From: a virus
Virus record (IMG/VR): IMGVR_UViG_3300047202_000133
Location: 1-26,855 of that record
Length of the DNA stretch: 26,855 bases
Direction: 5' to 3' (one strand)
Part shown: in pieces, positions 6,374-13,802 of the stretch
Numbering within the stretch: position 1 is the first letter of the stretch
Layout: each line of letters begins with the position of its first letter
Made by a program: the position numbers and the translations under genes
Notes under the pieces: generated by a model
Told to the model about the DNA's origin: nothing
The model's input: the letters and a program-made list of their open reading frames with translations, nothing else
Databases searched by the model: none

Positions 6374-6702
6374 GCACCGAAGTGACTCTAGACGTAGAAT
6401 CATTCCTCGCCAGCATTCAAGACGCTTGCAAGTCCCTGATAGAAAACGGATATCGCCCCGACTCGCTGGCACTCGCTACAAGATTCTGGAACGGTGTCGC
6501 GGGAGATCTTACTAGATGGTCGATCAAGCATCTATTCTACCGCCCCAGCGGCCAGGCGGTCTTGGCAAGCCTTCTAAGCCTCAGCGTATCAATCGTTGAT
6601 TTCCTTCCACAGATGACCATGATCGTTTCAGACTCGAAGGGCATGGGCGACGAAGCCATGCGCGTCCTTAGATGGTGGATGATAGCAAAGGTGGAACAAT
6701 GA
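6370..6702 (+). CDS. Hypothetical helical protein
   Basis: This 110-residue protein is read from ATG 6370, which overlaps the previous stop as ATGA and follows GGAGAG; the in-frame ATG at 6322 lies inside the upstream gene. It starts MSTEVTLDVESFLASIQDA and has a moderately hydrophobic middle (AVLASLLSLSVSIVDFLPQM) that could be an amphipathic helix or a weak membrane segment. It is coupled to the next gene by ATGA at 6699. The function is unknown. Confidence 0.65.
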   Translation: MSTEVTLDVESFLASIQDACKSLIENGYRPDSLALATRFWNGVAGDLTRWSIKHLFYRPSGQAVLASLLSLSVSIVDFLPQMTMIVSDSKGMGDEAMRVLRWWMIAKVEQ

Positions 6703-7001
6703 GTAAGCGTGCGGGTAGAATGCGGTTGAGTCTGCAGGATCGCGTGATCCTCACGGCATCGCTCCTAGCATCTTTGGAGCGAGCGATGCGGAAAAAGAAA
6801 TACGATGAAGCAGTCACGCTCTATGCTCTAGCGAATCGTCTCCGAACTAAGCAGCCAGGACGCCCGGATGACTTCAGTTATCTACACTGGCGTCTCGAGC
6901 AGGACAAGCAGACTCGACAGAGCCATCTGGTAGCTGATGCGAAGGAATGGCTTGAGGAGCTAGAGAAGAAGATCAAAGCCGCCGAGAAGGAGACGTCTTG
7001 A
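6699..7001 (+). CDS. Hypothetical helical basic protein
   Basis: This protein has 100 residues from ATG 6699, which overlaps the previous stop and follows GGTGG. It is strongly helical and charged, with a tetratricopeptide-like stretch (RAMRKKKYDEAVTLYALANR) and a C-terminal Lys/Glu coiled coil (EWLEELEKKIKAAEKE). It probably acts through protein contacts. It overlaps the next start as TTGA at 6998. No family was recognised. Confidence 0.68.
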   Translation: MSKRAGRMRLSLQDRVILTASLLASLERAMRKKKYDEAVTLYALANRLRTKQPGRPDDFSYLHWRLEQDKQTRQSHLVADAKEWLEELEKKIKAAEKETS

Positions 7002-7189
7002 AGATGATTCGCCGCTTGATGTTCGTGTGTAAGGCATGTCATCAAAGGCAAGAATCCGCGCTGTTCACGATGGATGAAGAGAGCTTTCGCAATCGCAACA
7101 TACAAGACTGCGAGGAAGAGTGCGTGAAATGCAAACGGCAATTCCTGTATCAGACAGCAGATTACAGCTTTCCAAAGGAGACCGAGTGA
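6998..7189 (+). CDS. Small zinc-ribbon protein
   Basis: This 63-residue protein has FVCKACHQRQESALF and CEEECVKCKRQFLYQ, giving two Cys pairs for a zinc ribbon with acidic residues between them. TTG 6998 overlaps the previous stop (TTGA) and lies five bases after GGAG; ATG 7004 is an alternative start two codons later. The function is unknown, but the pattern repeats that of the surrounding small proteins. Confidence 0.65.
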   Translation: MKMIRRLMFVCKACHQRQESALFTMDEESFRNRNIQDCEEECVKCKRQFLYQTADYSFPKETE

Positions 7190-7190
7190 G

Positions 7191-7322
7191 ATGGGACGGA
7201 CCTGCTATGAGAAGAAGGCTGGCTGCCCTGCCTCTGGAGATGGATATCACTTGTGTCTAGTGAAGCACTGGAAGAACTTTGATCGGCACATCTGCTCGCA
7301 TTGTGGAGCGCGATTCTCATAA
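7191..7322 (+). CDS. Tiny zinc-binding protein
   Basis: This 43-residue protein is shorter than usual gene-finder cut-offs. It reads MGRTCYEKKAGCPASGDGYH and ends HICSHCGARFS. Residues C5, C12 and C22 with several His, plus a final CxxC knuckle, suggest one zinc site. It begins one base after the previous gene's stop, with GGAG in the tail of that gene. It continues the head-to-tail chain of the cassette. The function is unknown. Confidence 0.55.
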   Translation: MGRTCYEKKAGCPASGDGYHLCLVKHWKNFDRHICSHCGARFS

Positions 7323-7453
7323 GATATGTTGACTTCATCCGAGAGCATGCATCAATTACAGCAAACGGGAGGTTCTTCTGCGATCTCTGCTGGCAATGGA
7401 TCAATCATCAACGGTGGGCGCACTTCAAATTCAGGCATAGGAAAGCTGCTTGA
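7301..7453 (+). CDS. Tiny C2H2-like zinc-finger protein
   Basis: This is a 50-residue frame. The C-terminal part FFCDLCWQWINHQRWAHFKF followed by RHRK has CxxC and several spaced histidines, resembling a single C2H2 finger of the kind frequent in archaeal viruses. The start is uncertain: TTG 7301 is the only standard start codon after the upstream stop at 7280 and overlaps the previous gene by 22 bases. A competing frame from ATG 7326 gives only a Ser/Gly-rich peptide and is judged less likely. Confidence 0.45.
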   Translation: MWSAILIRYVDFIREHASITANGRFFCDLCWQWINHQRWAHFKFRHRKAA

Positions 7454-7472
7454 CGTCTGAGAATGAGCCCAT

Positions 7473-7973
7473 TTGAAGATCCTAGACGCGACGGCTGGAT
7501 ATCGTGCATTCTGGAAGGGCAGAACGCCGAGCGATATCGTCTTTGTGGATCGACGCACAATAGTGAGGCCCACGATTGTGGCTGACGATCGACGCCTCCC
7601 CTTTCAGCCCGGGATCTTCGGAATCGTGTACTTCGACCCTCCGTTCCTGCATGGAAAGGGCGGATGGTCAAGCCACAAGTTCGGTGGCTTCGGCACCTAC
7701 GATCAGCTGCGACAACTCTTCCTAGTTGCCCCCAGGGAGTTCGCTCGAGTTCTCACACCAGGAGGGCTTCTCGTTGTGAAGCTGATGCGTTCGAGCACAG
7801 CGCCGAAGCATCATACAAGCCTCTTCATGGCGCATATTGATCTCAGGTTTGCAGAGTATGCAGCGTGCGCAGGCTTCCGTCTTGTGAAGCGTTGGAGTAG
7901 GAAGAGTCGCGGTGGCAGCCGAAGAGGTCAAGTGGTCTGGATGACATTCAGGCTAGGGGGGAAGCAGACGTGA
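7473..7973 (+). CDS. SAM-dependent methyltransferase, probably DNA-directed
   Basis: This protein has 166 residues. ILDATAGYRAFWKG near the N-terminus is the AdoMet-binding motif I, VFVDRR fits motif II, and VYFDPPF is a DPPY-type catalytic motif IV, as in amino-methylating DNA methyltransferases. LTPGGLLVVKL and a basic C-terminus (RWSRKSRGGSRRG) follow. The enzyme would methylate an exocyclic amino group in DNA, perhaps to evade host restriction; an RNA or protein substrate cannot be excluded. Start TTG 7473 leaves almost nothing before motif I. An out-of-frame ATG at 7463 would give MSPL before the same motif if one T were absent, so the true N-terminus is uncertain. It is coupled to the next gene by GTGA. 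Confidence 0.82.
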   Translation: MKILDATAGYRAFWKGRTPSDIVFVDRRTIVRPTIVADDRRLPFQPGIFGIVYFDPPFLHGKGGWSSHKFGGFGTYDQLRQLFLVAPREFARVLTPGGLLVVKLMRSSTAPKHHTSLFMAHIDLRFAEYAACAGFRLVKRWSRKSRGGSRRGQVVWMTFRLGGKQT

Positions 7974-8140
7974 GCACTTATGGTTGTCGTGCATCTTGGG
8001 GATCTTGCCCGACGAGGGGCTGCCTACCGAAGCCTCACCGTTGCCAGAAGCGACGTCCGAACAGGCCCCACCTTCATGTCTGCAGATTCTGCGGAGCGGA
8101 GTCACCGTATGAAAGCGACGGATCGGAGGGACTTCATTGA
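7970..8140 (+). CDS. Small Cys/His-rich protein
   Basis: This 56-residue protein is read from GTG 7970, overlapping the methyltransferase stop as GTGA. It has six cysteines (GCRASWGSC, RGCLP, HRCQ, HVCRFCGAE) and several His in a basic context, and probably binds one or two zinc ions. The tail is acidic (ESDGSEGLH). GGAGGG inside its tail serves the next gene. The function is unknown. Confidence 0.55.
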   Translation: MSTYGCRASWGSCPTRGCLPKPHRCQKRRPNRPHLHVCRFCGAESPYESDGSEGLH

Positions 8141-8235
8141 GTTGCGAGTCCTGTAAGTGTCGTTGCCCGACCGCAGGCAATCCAGCAGACAAGTATGCGG
8201 CTTCTATCGAGCCTTTCCTCGGCGTGGAAACTTGA
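8137..8235 (+). CDS. Very small Cys-rich protein
   Basis: This is a 32-residue reading frame from TTG 8137, starting MSCESCKCRCPTAGNPADKY. The case for it rests on a perfect GGAGGG site six bases upstream, the TTGA overlap with the previous stop, and the dense CxxCxCxC cluster at the N-terminus. It ends with a TGA that overlaps the next TTG start. It could bind metal like a metallothionein or rubredoxin knuckle; no function is known. Confidence 0.45.
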   Translation: MSCESCKCRCPTAGNPADKYAASIEPFLGVET

Positions 8236-8378
8236 TCGGTCGCGTTCGCTGCTCCGCTTGTGGTTGCTGGCTGGGCAAAGACATCGATAAGCCTGCCCGA
8301 CGCTGTCCGAAATGCCGAAAGTTCCTATGTGAGGGTTGCCTTCCAACGCACCTAAAGACGCATGCCCTTGAAGACTAG
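8232..8378 (+). CDS. Small zinc-finger protein, last gene of plus cassette 2
   Basis: This protein has 48 residues with CSACGCW, CPKCRKFLCEGC and a THLKTH ending: six or more cysteines and two histidines, consistent with a two-zinc B-box or ribbon fold. TTG 8232 overlaps the previous stop. The gene ends convergently, overlapping the C-terminus of the minus-strand Dam-type methyltransferase by 27 bases. The function is unknown; protein or nucleic-acid binding is likely. Confidence 0.6.
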   Translation: MIGRVRCSACGCWLGKDIDKPARRCPKCRKFLCEGCLPTHLKTHALED

Positions 8379-9150
8379 GCCTCGCGGGATCTTGATTGGA
8401 TAGTTCGCTGCCAAGAGCTCCTTTCGCAGTGTTGATGTGGCTGCCCCTGGCTTCTTAATGGTATTCGTGACAGTCACACGGTTCACGTGGATACCTTTGG
8501 CTGCTAGGCCTCGAGCGAGCTCAGGATTGTCTCCGAAGCTGAGCAACCAGGAGCCCTTCAGTCCAGGCAGCACCCTGACTAGATCGGGCACGAACTTGGC
8601 GTCATACGGAGGGTCGAGGTAGAAGAATGTGCCTGGCTTATCGTATGCTTTCACGATGTCTTTCCAGTCTCGGCGTTCGATGCGCACATTCGCGAGCCGC
8701 TGCTTGTACGCGCCCACTCGCTTCAACCAGGCGGGAGCGAGATCTCGGCTCTGTCTGCTTCCTGTTCGGTCTTTTCCTCGATATCCCTTGTGCGGATCGC
8801 TCATGAAACTGGTCCTTGCAACGTACAGGTGCTTGAAGACTTGATCGGTGAGCGTTCTTGGTTTGAATTTGTCTCGCATGAATATTCTTCGCCGTGGATC
8901 TCCCCGCCAATCTCTGCGGGCTAGATCCTGCATTTCTCTGGGGCCTGCTTTCTTGATCCAGTTCCAGCAGCTTGTGAATCGTGCGTTGACGTCGTTTAAG
9001 ACTGCGGGGCCTGGATTGTCGAGGCCGAAGAATAGAGCAGCCCCCCCCCGCGAAGGGTTCAACGTAGAGGTCGTGTTGAGGAACTAAGCCTTTCAGGACT
9101 TGGAGTTGTCGACGTTTTCCTCCTGCTACGCTGGGTACAGGTGAAGCCAT
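8352..9150 (-). pseudogene. Dam-type (D12 class) N6-adenine DNA methyltransferase, frame broken at a homopolymer
   Basis: The protein starts in the portal frame as MASPVPSVAGGKRRQL and DLYVEPFAGG (AdoMet motif I). It continues in the next frame as ALFFGLDNPGPAVLNDVNARF through FFYLDPPYDAKF (catalytic DPPY motif) to LVFKGMRL. The join lies in a run of nine C at 9041-9049 (G on the coding strand). Eight G would restore one frame with motif I at normal spacing. The uninterrupted downstream frame is 8352-9062, and its ATG lies inside motif I. The enzyme would methylate adenine N6. There is no Shine-Dalgarno before ATG 9150 and no stop after the portal, so it may be a translational fusion. The break may be a sequencing error, slippage-controlled expression or true inactivation. 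Confidence 0.78.
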
Positions 9151-11574
9151 CTTGAGGGAGATCTGGCTTGCGCTGTCGTCTAGGATTGTCTGGAAGCCTT
9201 TCAATGCGTCGACGCGGAGACTCTCGTATCTGCTGACGAGTTCGGGGGGGAGCTCGATGACGTCTTTGTGCATGACTCGAGCGGCACGTTTCCTCGCGAT
9301 CTCGAGCACGCGTGCTTGGTTCTGGTCGATTGCTTTCCGTGCTGCGAGAAGGGCTTGGTCTCGAGTGAGCGAGCCTTGGATGGCTCCTGTTAGGATTCCT
9401 TTCAGCTGTCGATGTAGTCCGCGTTCTTCTTGGAGTGGGCCTCGGAACGCGTCTGAGTGGCCATGGTCTGGTCGTTCGAGAGCGCCGAGCGTCTCTTGAT
9501 GTTGTGGCCCTGTCGCGGGAGTTTCTTCTCGGCTCATTCCCATGAGGCCGAGGATCTTCTGCGGTTTCTTCTTCTTGGGGCCTGTGGCTCCTGCAACTGG
9601 TGGCACGTCCCGTTTTCCTTTCGGATGCTCACCTTCAGGTCTCACGAGTGGTGTCGGAACGATCTTGCTCTCAGGGTCAGTGATTGGGTCGGTGACTCGT
9701 CTCGGTGGCGCTAGTCTGTCGAGTGGATCGATGATCCTTCCCATTGCTATGCCAGCGTTTGTTTCATCGCGCTCCCATCTGTGCGAGCCCTGGCCGCTTG
9801 AGCGAGCGTGTTCCTCAGCCATCTGCTGCCGTGTCTTGTTGATCTCCTCCGGATTCTCTCCGCCAAGCATCATTCCATCCCTCGGCCCGGGCTCATCGGG
9901 GCGTTGCCCCATCGCTCCCATCGGGTAGGGGATTGGTTTGGCTCGGCCAGCATAGGGGCCACGCCTCGAGGGAACGAAGTCTTTCCCGTAGGCTTCAGGA
10001 TGCAGAGTCGTATCTGCTTGTTGAACAACCTTCCCTGTCTGATCGTAGCTGTAGACAGGGGATGCACGATCGGCACGATCCTCGAAATCGAAGCTTTGGA
10101 AAGGTCTGCCGCCCCACGCCTTCGCGCCTTCCATGAGGCCATGCTGCTCAGCAGTCATGTCGCTGAGTGCTGCTTGTCCAGGTCCTGTGGGATTCGAACC
10201 CATACCAGGAGGTGCAGCGGCTGCTTTCATTCTTGCGAGGATGATCTGCATAGGCTCATCGCCCCATGGTCTGGGGTCGCCGGATTTGGATTTCTTGCGC
10301 CACTCGTTCGTGGTGATCAGGCCTTCCTTGATCTTCTCCAAGGCGATCTCGGTTTCAGCGAGCTCTTCTTGCTTGTCGACAAAGTTGAATACGAACTGGA
10401 GCTCGTCGCTGAATTCGGAGATGATCTGCTGAGTCATGAATTGCTCGACTAAGTGGAGGAGTGGCATGACGGATTTCCGTTTCTGAATCTGGCCTTGGGC
10501 GTTCATGGCTTTCCCTGTTTGGCGGATCTCGTCTTGGAATCCGAGCTCGGTCGGGGTGAGCTTGTAGAGTGCCCACACGAGCTGAGCGAACCATCGCTGG
10601 CCTTCCAGGAATTCCAAGTCACGGTTCGTGTAGGCGAGCGGGACGAATTTGGCGTCCCTGTTCAGCATAGCTACTTTGTGAAATCGCCCCTTGACTTCTG
10701 TGCGCCAATACTCACGCATACGATCCTCGTCTTCCTTGGTTCCTGAGAAGGAGAGGACACCGCTTGGGACCGCCCATTCCTGGAACATGGTCGCGTTCGT
10801 GAAAGCGGAATTGATGAGGCAGTTGAGGACGGTTTCCATGCTCTGGAGCTCGCCCCATCCGTAGACGCTGTAGGATCGGGGATAGCGTGCTGCGTAGACG
10901 ATCTCGTTCGTGTCGAATTCGATCGGTGCGACTGCTGGGTGTAGGTAACTGTATTGCCAATAGCGGTATTCGATGCCGTTCACATCTGTCTCTTTCAGGA
11001 ACGAGCCTCCATCTCGAGCGAAGAGCTCCACGAGCTGGCGCTCGCCTGGGGGCTTGAGTTCGAAGCCGCCTGCGGGGTGATGCGCGTAGCTGTTCGCGGT
11101 GAAGCCTTTGATCATGCAGGTCGCGTCGATCTCGAGGCCGTCACGGAGACAGGCTCGAAAGATCGTGTTTAGTGTCTCGCCCTTGTTGTCGTTCGGGTTA
11201 TTCAGGAAATACTTGATCTCATCGATAATCGCGAGAAGGCGCTCAGGCGGGTCTTCCTTCAGCTTCGGGTCTTTGGGCTCGATCTCCCAGGGGATTTGTG
11301 CCAGTTCTTCAATGATTGTGCTTGTGCACATCCAGACCCATTCGCTCGCTGCGAGCGCACGGAGCCTGTAGATGTCCACGTAGCGAGGCTGGCCCTTCAG
11401 TGGATTGTAGAACCATTCCGTGATGACGGCTCGGCGGGGGAATTCGCGTTCATCGAACCACCAGGGATAGATCGTGTCCATAACGCCTTTCGCTTGGACA
11501 GCAGCCGGGACGGATTCAATAGCCTTCGCTCGGTCGATGCTTGTGCCTCCGTAGAGGCGAATCGCATTCGGCAA
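8638..11574 (-). CDS. Portal protein with long C-terminal extension running into the methyltransferase
   Basis: The portal forms the dodecameric DNA channel at one head vertex. Residues 1-470 look like an HK97-type portal: WFYNPLKGQPRYVDIYRLRA, MCTSTIIEELAQIPWEIEP, PRSYSVYGWGELQSMETVLN, WALYKLTPTELGFQDEIRQT and a helical VDKQEELAETEIALEKIKEG. A Pro/Gly-rich linker follows. Residues about 700-800 are helical (LTRDQALLAARKAI, RVLEIARKRAARV), possibly a MuF-like N-terminal segment. The frame then reads without a stop into methyltransferase motif I near 9150 and on past the homopolymer at 9041, where it becomes nonsense. Start TTG 11574 was chosen because GGAGG sits eight bases upstream and the previous gene ends at 11577. 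The portal proper probably occupies 9151-11574. Confidence 0.88.
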   Translation of the reverse strand: MPNAIRLYGGTSIDRAKAIESVPAAVQAKGVMDTIYPWWFDEREFPRRAVITEWFYNPLKGQPRYVDIYRLRALAASEWVWMCTSTIIEELAQIPWEIEPKDPKLKEDPPERLLAIIDEIKYFLNNPNDNKGETLNTIFRACLRDGLEIDATCMIKGFTANSYAHHPAGGFELKPPGERQLVELFARDGGSFLKETDVNGIEYRYWQYSYLHPAVAPIEFDTNEIVYAARYPRSYSVYGWGELQSMETVLNCLINSAFTNATMFQEWAVPSGVLSFSGTKEDEDRMREYWRTEVKGRFHKVAMLNRDAKFVPLAYTNRDLEFLEGQRWFAQLVWALYKLTPTELGFQDEIRQTGKAMNAQGQIQKRKSVMPLLHLVEQFMTQQIISEFSDELQFVFNFVDKQEELAETEIALEKIKEGLITTNEWRKKSKSGDPRPWGDEPMQIILARMKAAAAPPGMGSNPTGPGQAALSDMTAEQHGLMEGAKAWGGRPFQSFDFEDRADRASPVYSYDQTGKVVQQADTTLHPEAYGKDFVPSRRGPYAGRAKPIPYPMGAMGQRPDEPGPRDGMMLGGENPEEINKTRQQMAEEHARSSGQGSHRWERDETNAGIAMGRIIDPLDRLAPPRRVTDPITDPESKIVPTPLVRPEGEHPKGKRDVPPVAGATGPKKKKPQKILGLMGMSREETPATGPQHQETLGALERPDHGHSDAFRGPLQEERGLHRQLKGILTGAIQGSLTRDQALLAARKAIDQNQARVLEIARKRAARVMHKDVIELPPELVSRYESLRVDALKGFQTILDDSASQISLKMASPVPSVAGGKRRQLQVLKGLVPQHDLYVEPFAGGGCSILRPRQSRPRSLKRRQRTIHKLLELDQESRPQRNAGSSPQRLAGRSTAKNIHARQIQTKNAHRSSLQAPVRCKDQFHERSAQGISRKRPNRKQTEPRSRSRLVEASGRVQAAARECAHRTPRLERHRESIR

Positions 11575-11576
11575 AC

Positions 11577-11819
11577 CTATGTGCCTCCTGGGGGTTTCTC
11601 GTAGCTGTAGCTCACGATCAATGCGACCACGTCGACGCTCATGTACCATCTGCCTCCACACATCTTGCAGACATATTCAGGGAGATCCATTGGGCCCTTC
11701 GTCATCTGGATGGGCTCAACGTGGATCTCGGACTGGCCTCTGAAGCCGCAATGTGGGCAATACATCTGCGGAGGCCCACCTAAGACTTTAGGTTCAGGCG
11801 GAGGCTCAGGTGCGGTCAT
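11577..11819 (-). CDS. Small zinc-ribbon protein next to the portal
   Basis: This 80-residue protein has a Pro-rich N-terminus (MTAPEPPPEPK), then MYCPHCGFRGQSEIHVEPIQ and YVCKMCGGRWYMSVDVVALI, a clean four-Cys zinc ribbon with hydrophobic strands. ATG 11819 overlaps the upstream stop as ATGA, and its own stop is two bases before the portal TTG. Its tail carries the GGAGG site for the portal. It could be a head-tail or regulatory protein; position alone does not decide. Confidence 0.7.
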   Translation of the reverse strand: MTAPEPPPEPKVLGGPPQMYCPHCGFRGQSEIHVEPIQMTKGPMDLPEYVCKMCGGRWYMSVDVVALIVSYSYEKPPGGT

Positions 11820-12148
11820 GCTGCCTTCACCTCGAATTCGATCACTTTGACGTCAGGCAATCCTTCCAAAGACGCTGTTGCCACACACGTCCAGATTCCC
11901 ACGGTCGCAGTTGACGATACTGGACAGTTGTAGAAGTATGTGCCTAGGGACTCTTTGTAGATGACGTCTGAGTCGTGCACCGTGGTTTTGATCGTTCCGC
12001 TTGGATCTTTGATGTACCACGTCTGCGAGACAGGATTGATTAAGACGCCCTTCTTCGTGTCAGGGTTTGTGTCTCCTGGCCGTGGGATGGTTCGCCATTC
12101 GACGCGGAGTTGAATGCTTCCTCCCTGGTAGACGTACTCAGTTGCCAT
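11816..12148 (-). CDS. Small beta-rich structural protein (Ig-like?)
   Basis: This protein has 110 residues with alternating hydrophobic strands (GGSIQLRVEWRTIPRPG, QTWYIKDPSGTIKTTVHD, GIWTCVATASLEG, VKVIEFEVKAA), the pattern of an immunoglobulin-like or tail-decoration beta sandwich. It overlaps the fibre gene by 11 bases and the zinc-ribbon gene by four. It probably works at the virion surface, as a neck, decoration or fibre accessory protein. No specific family was recognised. Confidence 0.68.
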   Translation of the reverse strand: MATEYVYQGGSIQLRVEWRTIPRPGDTNPDTKKGVLINPVSQTWYIKDPSGTIKTTVHDSDVIYKESLGTYFYNCPVSSTATVGIWTCVATASLEGLPDVKVIEFEVKAA

Positions 12149-13412
12149 ATTTGTCCCTCAATCTTCTCGCGGTGATTCTTCCTCCGAACCTGAGTGCCCA
12201 CCCGATTCCGTAGATCCCACTGCCATAGGCCCGAGGTGTACGGATGGATGGGACTGCTACGGATGAGCCGTGACCTCTAACGACCTGCGAGAGTCTAGCC
12301 AAGTGAGTTCCAACCGAGTGCCCGTAACCGCGCACGGATTGCGAAACATGAACTGCGCTTGTGGCAACGGAAGTGCCATGTCCTGTTGCTGTGTGGCTGA
12401 TGCGAACTAATCCTGCACCCGCTGACGCTCCGTATCCATGAACTATTTGGCTGACTTGGGCTGATCTTGTGGCTGCTGATGCCCCGTGGCCGTGGACTAC
12501 TTGGCTTACTCGAACGATTCCTGCTCCTACTGAGGACCCGTATGCGTGAGCTGTGTGGCTGATGCGGACGAGCCCTGCGCCTACTGAGGCTCCTGCGCCA
12601 TTCACAACCTGCGATACTCGGCCAAGAATGGATGATTGGGAGGATCCTGCCCCTTTCACCGATTGACTGACCTTCTCCGCGATCGATGCCTGCCCTAGCC
12701 CAGCGCCCCTAACGTGCTGTGAAAACTTGACGCCGACCGCGTCTTGGCTCGCACCTGCGCCCTTCACTGCTTGACTGAGTGCAGTGGCGATGCTTGCTTG
12801 GCTAAGGCCTGCACCTGTGGCTACGGCACTGTGTATGTATGGAATGTAGGCGTCTGCCATTACATAGTTGTCTCCGTAAGCAACAAGTCCTTCATCGGCC
12901 GCATAGGGCACTCCAACGATTAGGTTTTGGCTGTTTCCTGTTATAGCCTCAGTTTGATCGATCCTTTGCACGCCATTGAGCCAAAAAGTCATATGCCCAT
13001 GAGTAGCGTCTCCAACTAGCCTTCTGAGTTCGATGCCGTACCAAGTGTCAACAGTCACGGCTTCATCGTAGTAGCCATAGTAGCCACTAGGCGTCTGGAT
13101 CAGCCAAAAGCATGGTCCAGCATTATTGTAGATCAGAATCCGGCCTACTTCCGAGAAATCGGTATTATAAAGCATCAGCACAAAAAGGGTTGTTCCACTA
13201 CTAGGAAGCACTGGAACACGAACGTAGGCAAGCACGTAAAGGTCGGCGTAGCCTGAAGCAAGATCCTTTTCCCAAACGCTGCCGCTTCCAGTTGCCTTCG
13301 CCGCCTTAAATCCCGCAAATATTGGACTGGTAACAACCTCCACGGTGCCTGAAGTGTAAGTCCATTCGGTGAAGTCTCCGCTCTCGAAGCCATCACTGAA
13401 AAGCGTAGTCAA
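12138..13412 (-). CDS. Fibre-like protein: jelly-roll N-terminus plus eleven 18-residue repeats
   Basis: This protein has 424 residues. Residues 1-190 (LFSDGFESGDFTEWTYTSG, VDTWYGIELRR, GHMTFWLNGVQRID) match the shape of LamG/concanavalin-like jelly rolls, which often bind glycans. Residues 195-392 are eleven 18-residue repeats of about SQxVxGxGxSxxxxxxRV, with Gly and Ser at fixed places, suggesting a beta-solenoid or trimeric fibre shaft. A 32-residue basic Gly/Arg tail ends the protein (GIYGIGWALRFGGRITARR). It probably binds host cell surfaces. It is coupled to both neighbours by short overlaps (ATGA at 13409). The fold is inferred from the pattern. Confidence 0.8.
   Translation of the reverse strand: MTTLFSDGFESGDFTEWTYTSGTVEVVTSPIFAGFKAAKATGSGSVWEKDLASGYADLYVLAYVRVPVLPSSGTTLFVLMLYNTDFSEVGRILIYNNAGPCFWLIQTPSGYYGYYDEAVTVDTWYGIELRRLVGDATHGHMTFWLNGVQRIDQTEAITGNSQNLIVGVPYAADEGLVAYGDNYVMADAYIPYIHSAVATGAGLSQASIATALSQAVKGAGASQDAVGVKFSQHVRGAGLGQASIAEKVSQSVKGAGSSQSSILGRVSQVVNGAGASVGAGLVRISHTAHAYGSSVGAGIVRVSQVVHGHGASAATRSAQVSQIVHGYGASAGAGLVRISHTATGHGTSVATSAVHVSQSVRGYGHSVGTHLARLSQVVRGHGSSVAVPSIRTPRAYGSGIYGIGWALRFGGRITARRLRDKYGN
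12237..12830. repeat. 54-bp tandem coding repeat, eleven units
   Basis: The repeat region of the fibre gene consists of eleven diverged 54-bp units encoding 18 residues each. Units such as SQVVNGAGASVGAGLVRI and SHTAHAYGSSVGAGIVRV differ at variable positions but keep Ser, Gly and the hydrophobic residues. Units 5, 6 and 8 are most alike, suggesting local duplication. The first unit (SAVATGAGLSQASIATAL) is degenerate. Confidence 0.85.
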
Positions 13413-13765
13413 GATTGCTCAATCCTCGGGGGAAAGGGGGGAAGAGGCTGGGAGACCCACCAGTCATTTCTAACCACAATGTCAGGATTGCAGACTAGAA
13501 CAAAGCCGCCCTTATGAACGGCTACGCGAATCAGGTTCGTCACGGCGCATTTTGGGCATTTGAGGAGGCGCGTGGTGCCCCATGCCCAAACGAAAGCGCC
13601 CTGAGCATCGTTGATGATGGTGTAGTCATCCATGAGATTCTTGAGTTGAGTCAACGTGAGGCTCGCATTCTTCTGGGCCTTACAGTTCTGGCACTGTACC
13701 GTCACATTACAGACTGTGTTGGTTCGAGAGAATCCCAACGGGTGTAGATATGAGATGATTGGCAT
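13409..13765 (-). CDS. Zinc-ribbon protein in the structural block
   Basis: This 118-residue protein is read from ATG 13765 (MPIISYLHPLGFSRTNTVCN), chosen for AGGTG five bases upstream; an in-frame ATG lies at 13804. VQCQNCKAQKN and LLKCPKCAVTNL give a zinc ribbon separated by a helix (LTLTQLKNLMDDYTIINDAQ). The end is Trp/Pro-rich. It overlaps the fibre gene by ATGA. It lies downstream of a probable terminator, so it may be transcribed less than the preceding gene. The function is unknown. Confidence 0.65.
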   Translation of the reverse strand: MPIISYLHPLGFSRTNTVCNVTVQCQNCKAQKNASLTLTQLKNLMDDYTIINDAQGAFVWAWGTTRLLKCPKCAVTNLIRVAVHKGGFVLVCNPDIVVRNDWWVSQPLPPFPPRIEQS

Positions 13766-13802
13766 TGTGCACCTCTCACGTTTCCTGTTGAACGGGTTTC
13801 CC

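Noticed and set aside
7326-7454. Ser/Gly-rich 42-residue frame from ATG 7326
   Set aside because: The other frame over the same bases has CxxC and spaced His like neighbouring proteins; the Ser/Gly frame has no features.
9041-9062. ATG 9062 as the true start of the methyltransferase
   Set aside because: It lies within AdoMet motif I, so the protein would lack a complete cofactor site; the missing part is found in the adjacent frame upstream.
10188-10202. TGGGATTCGAACCCA, which reads as a tRNA T-arm on the minus strand
   Set aside because: It lies inside the portal coding sequence, and no matching acceptor stem, D-arm or anticodon arm is found upstream. It could be a chance match or an att-like core, but no integrase gene is visible to support that.
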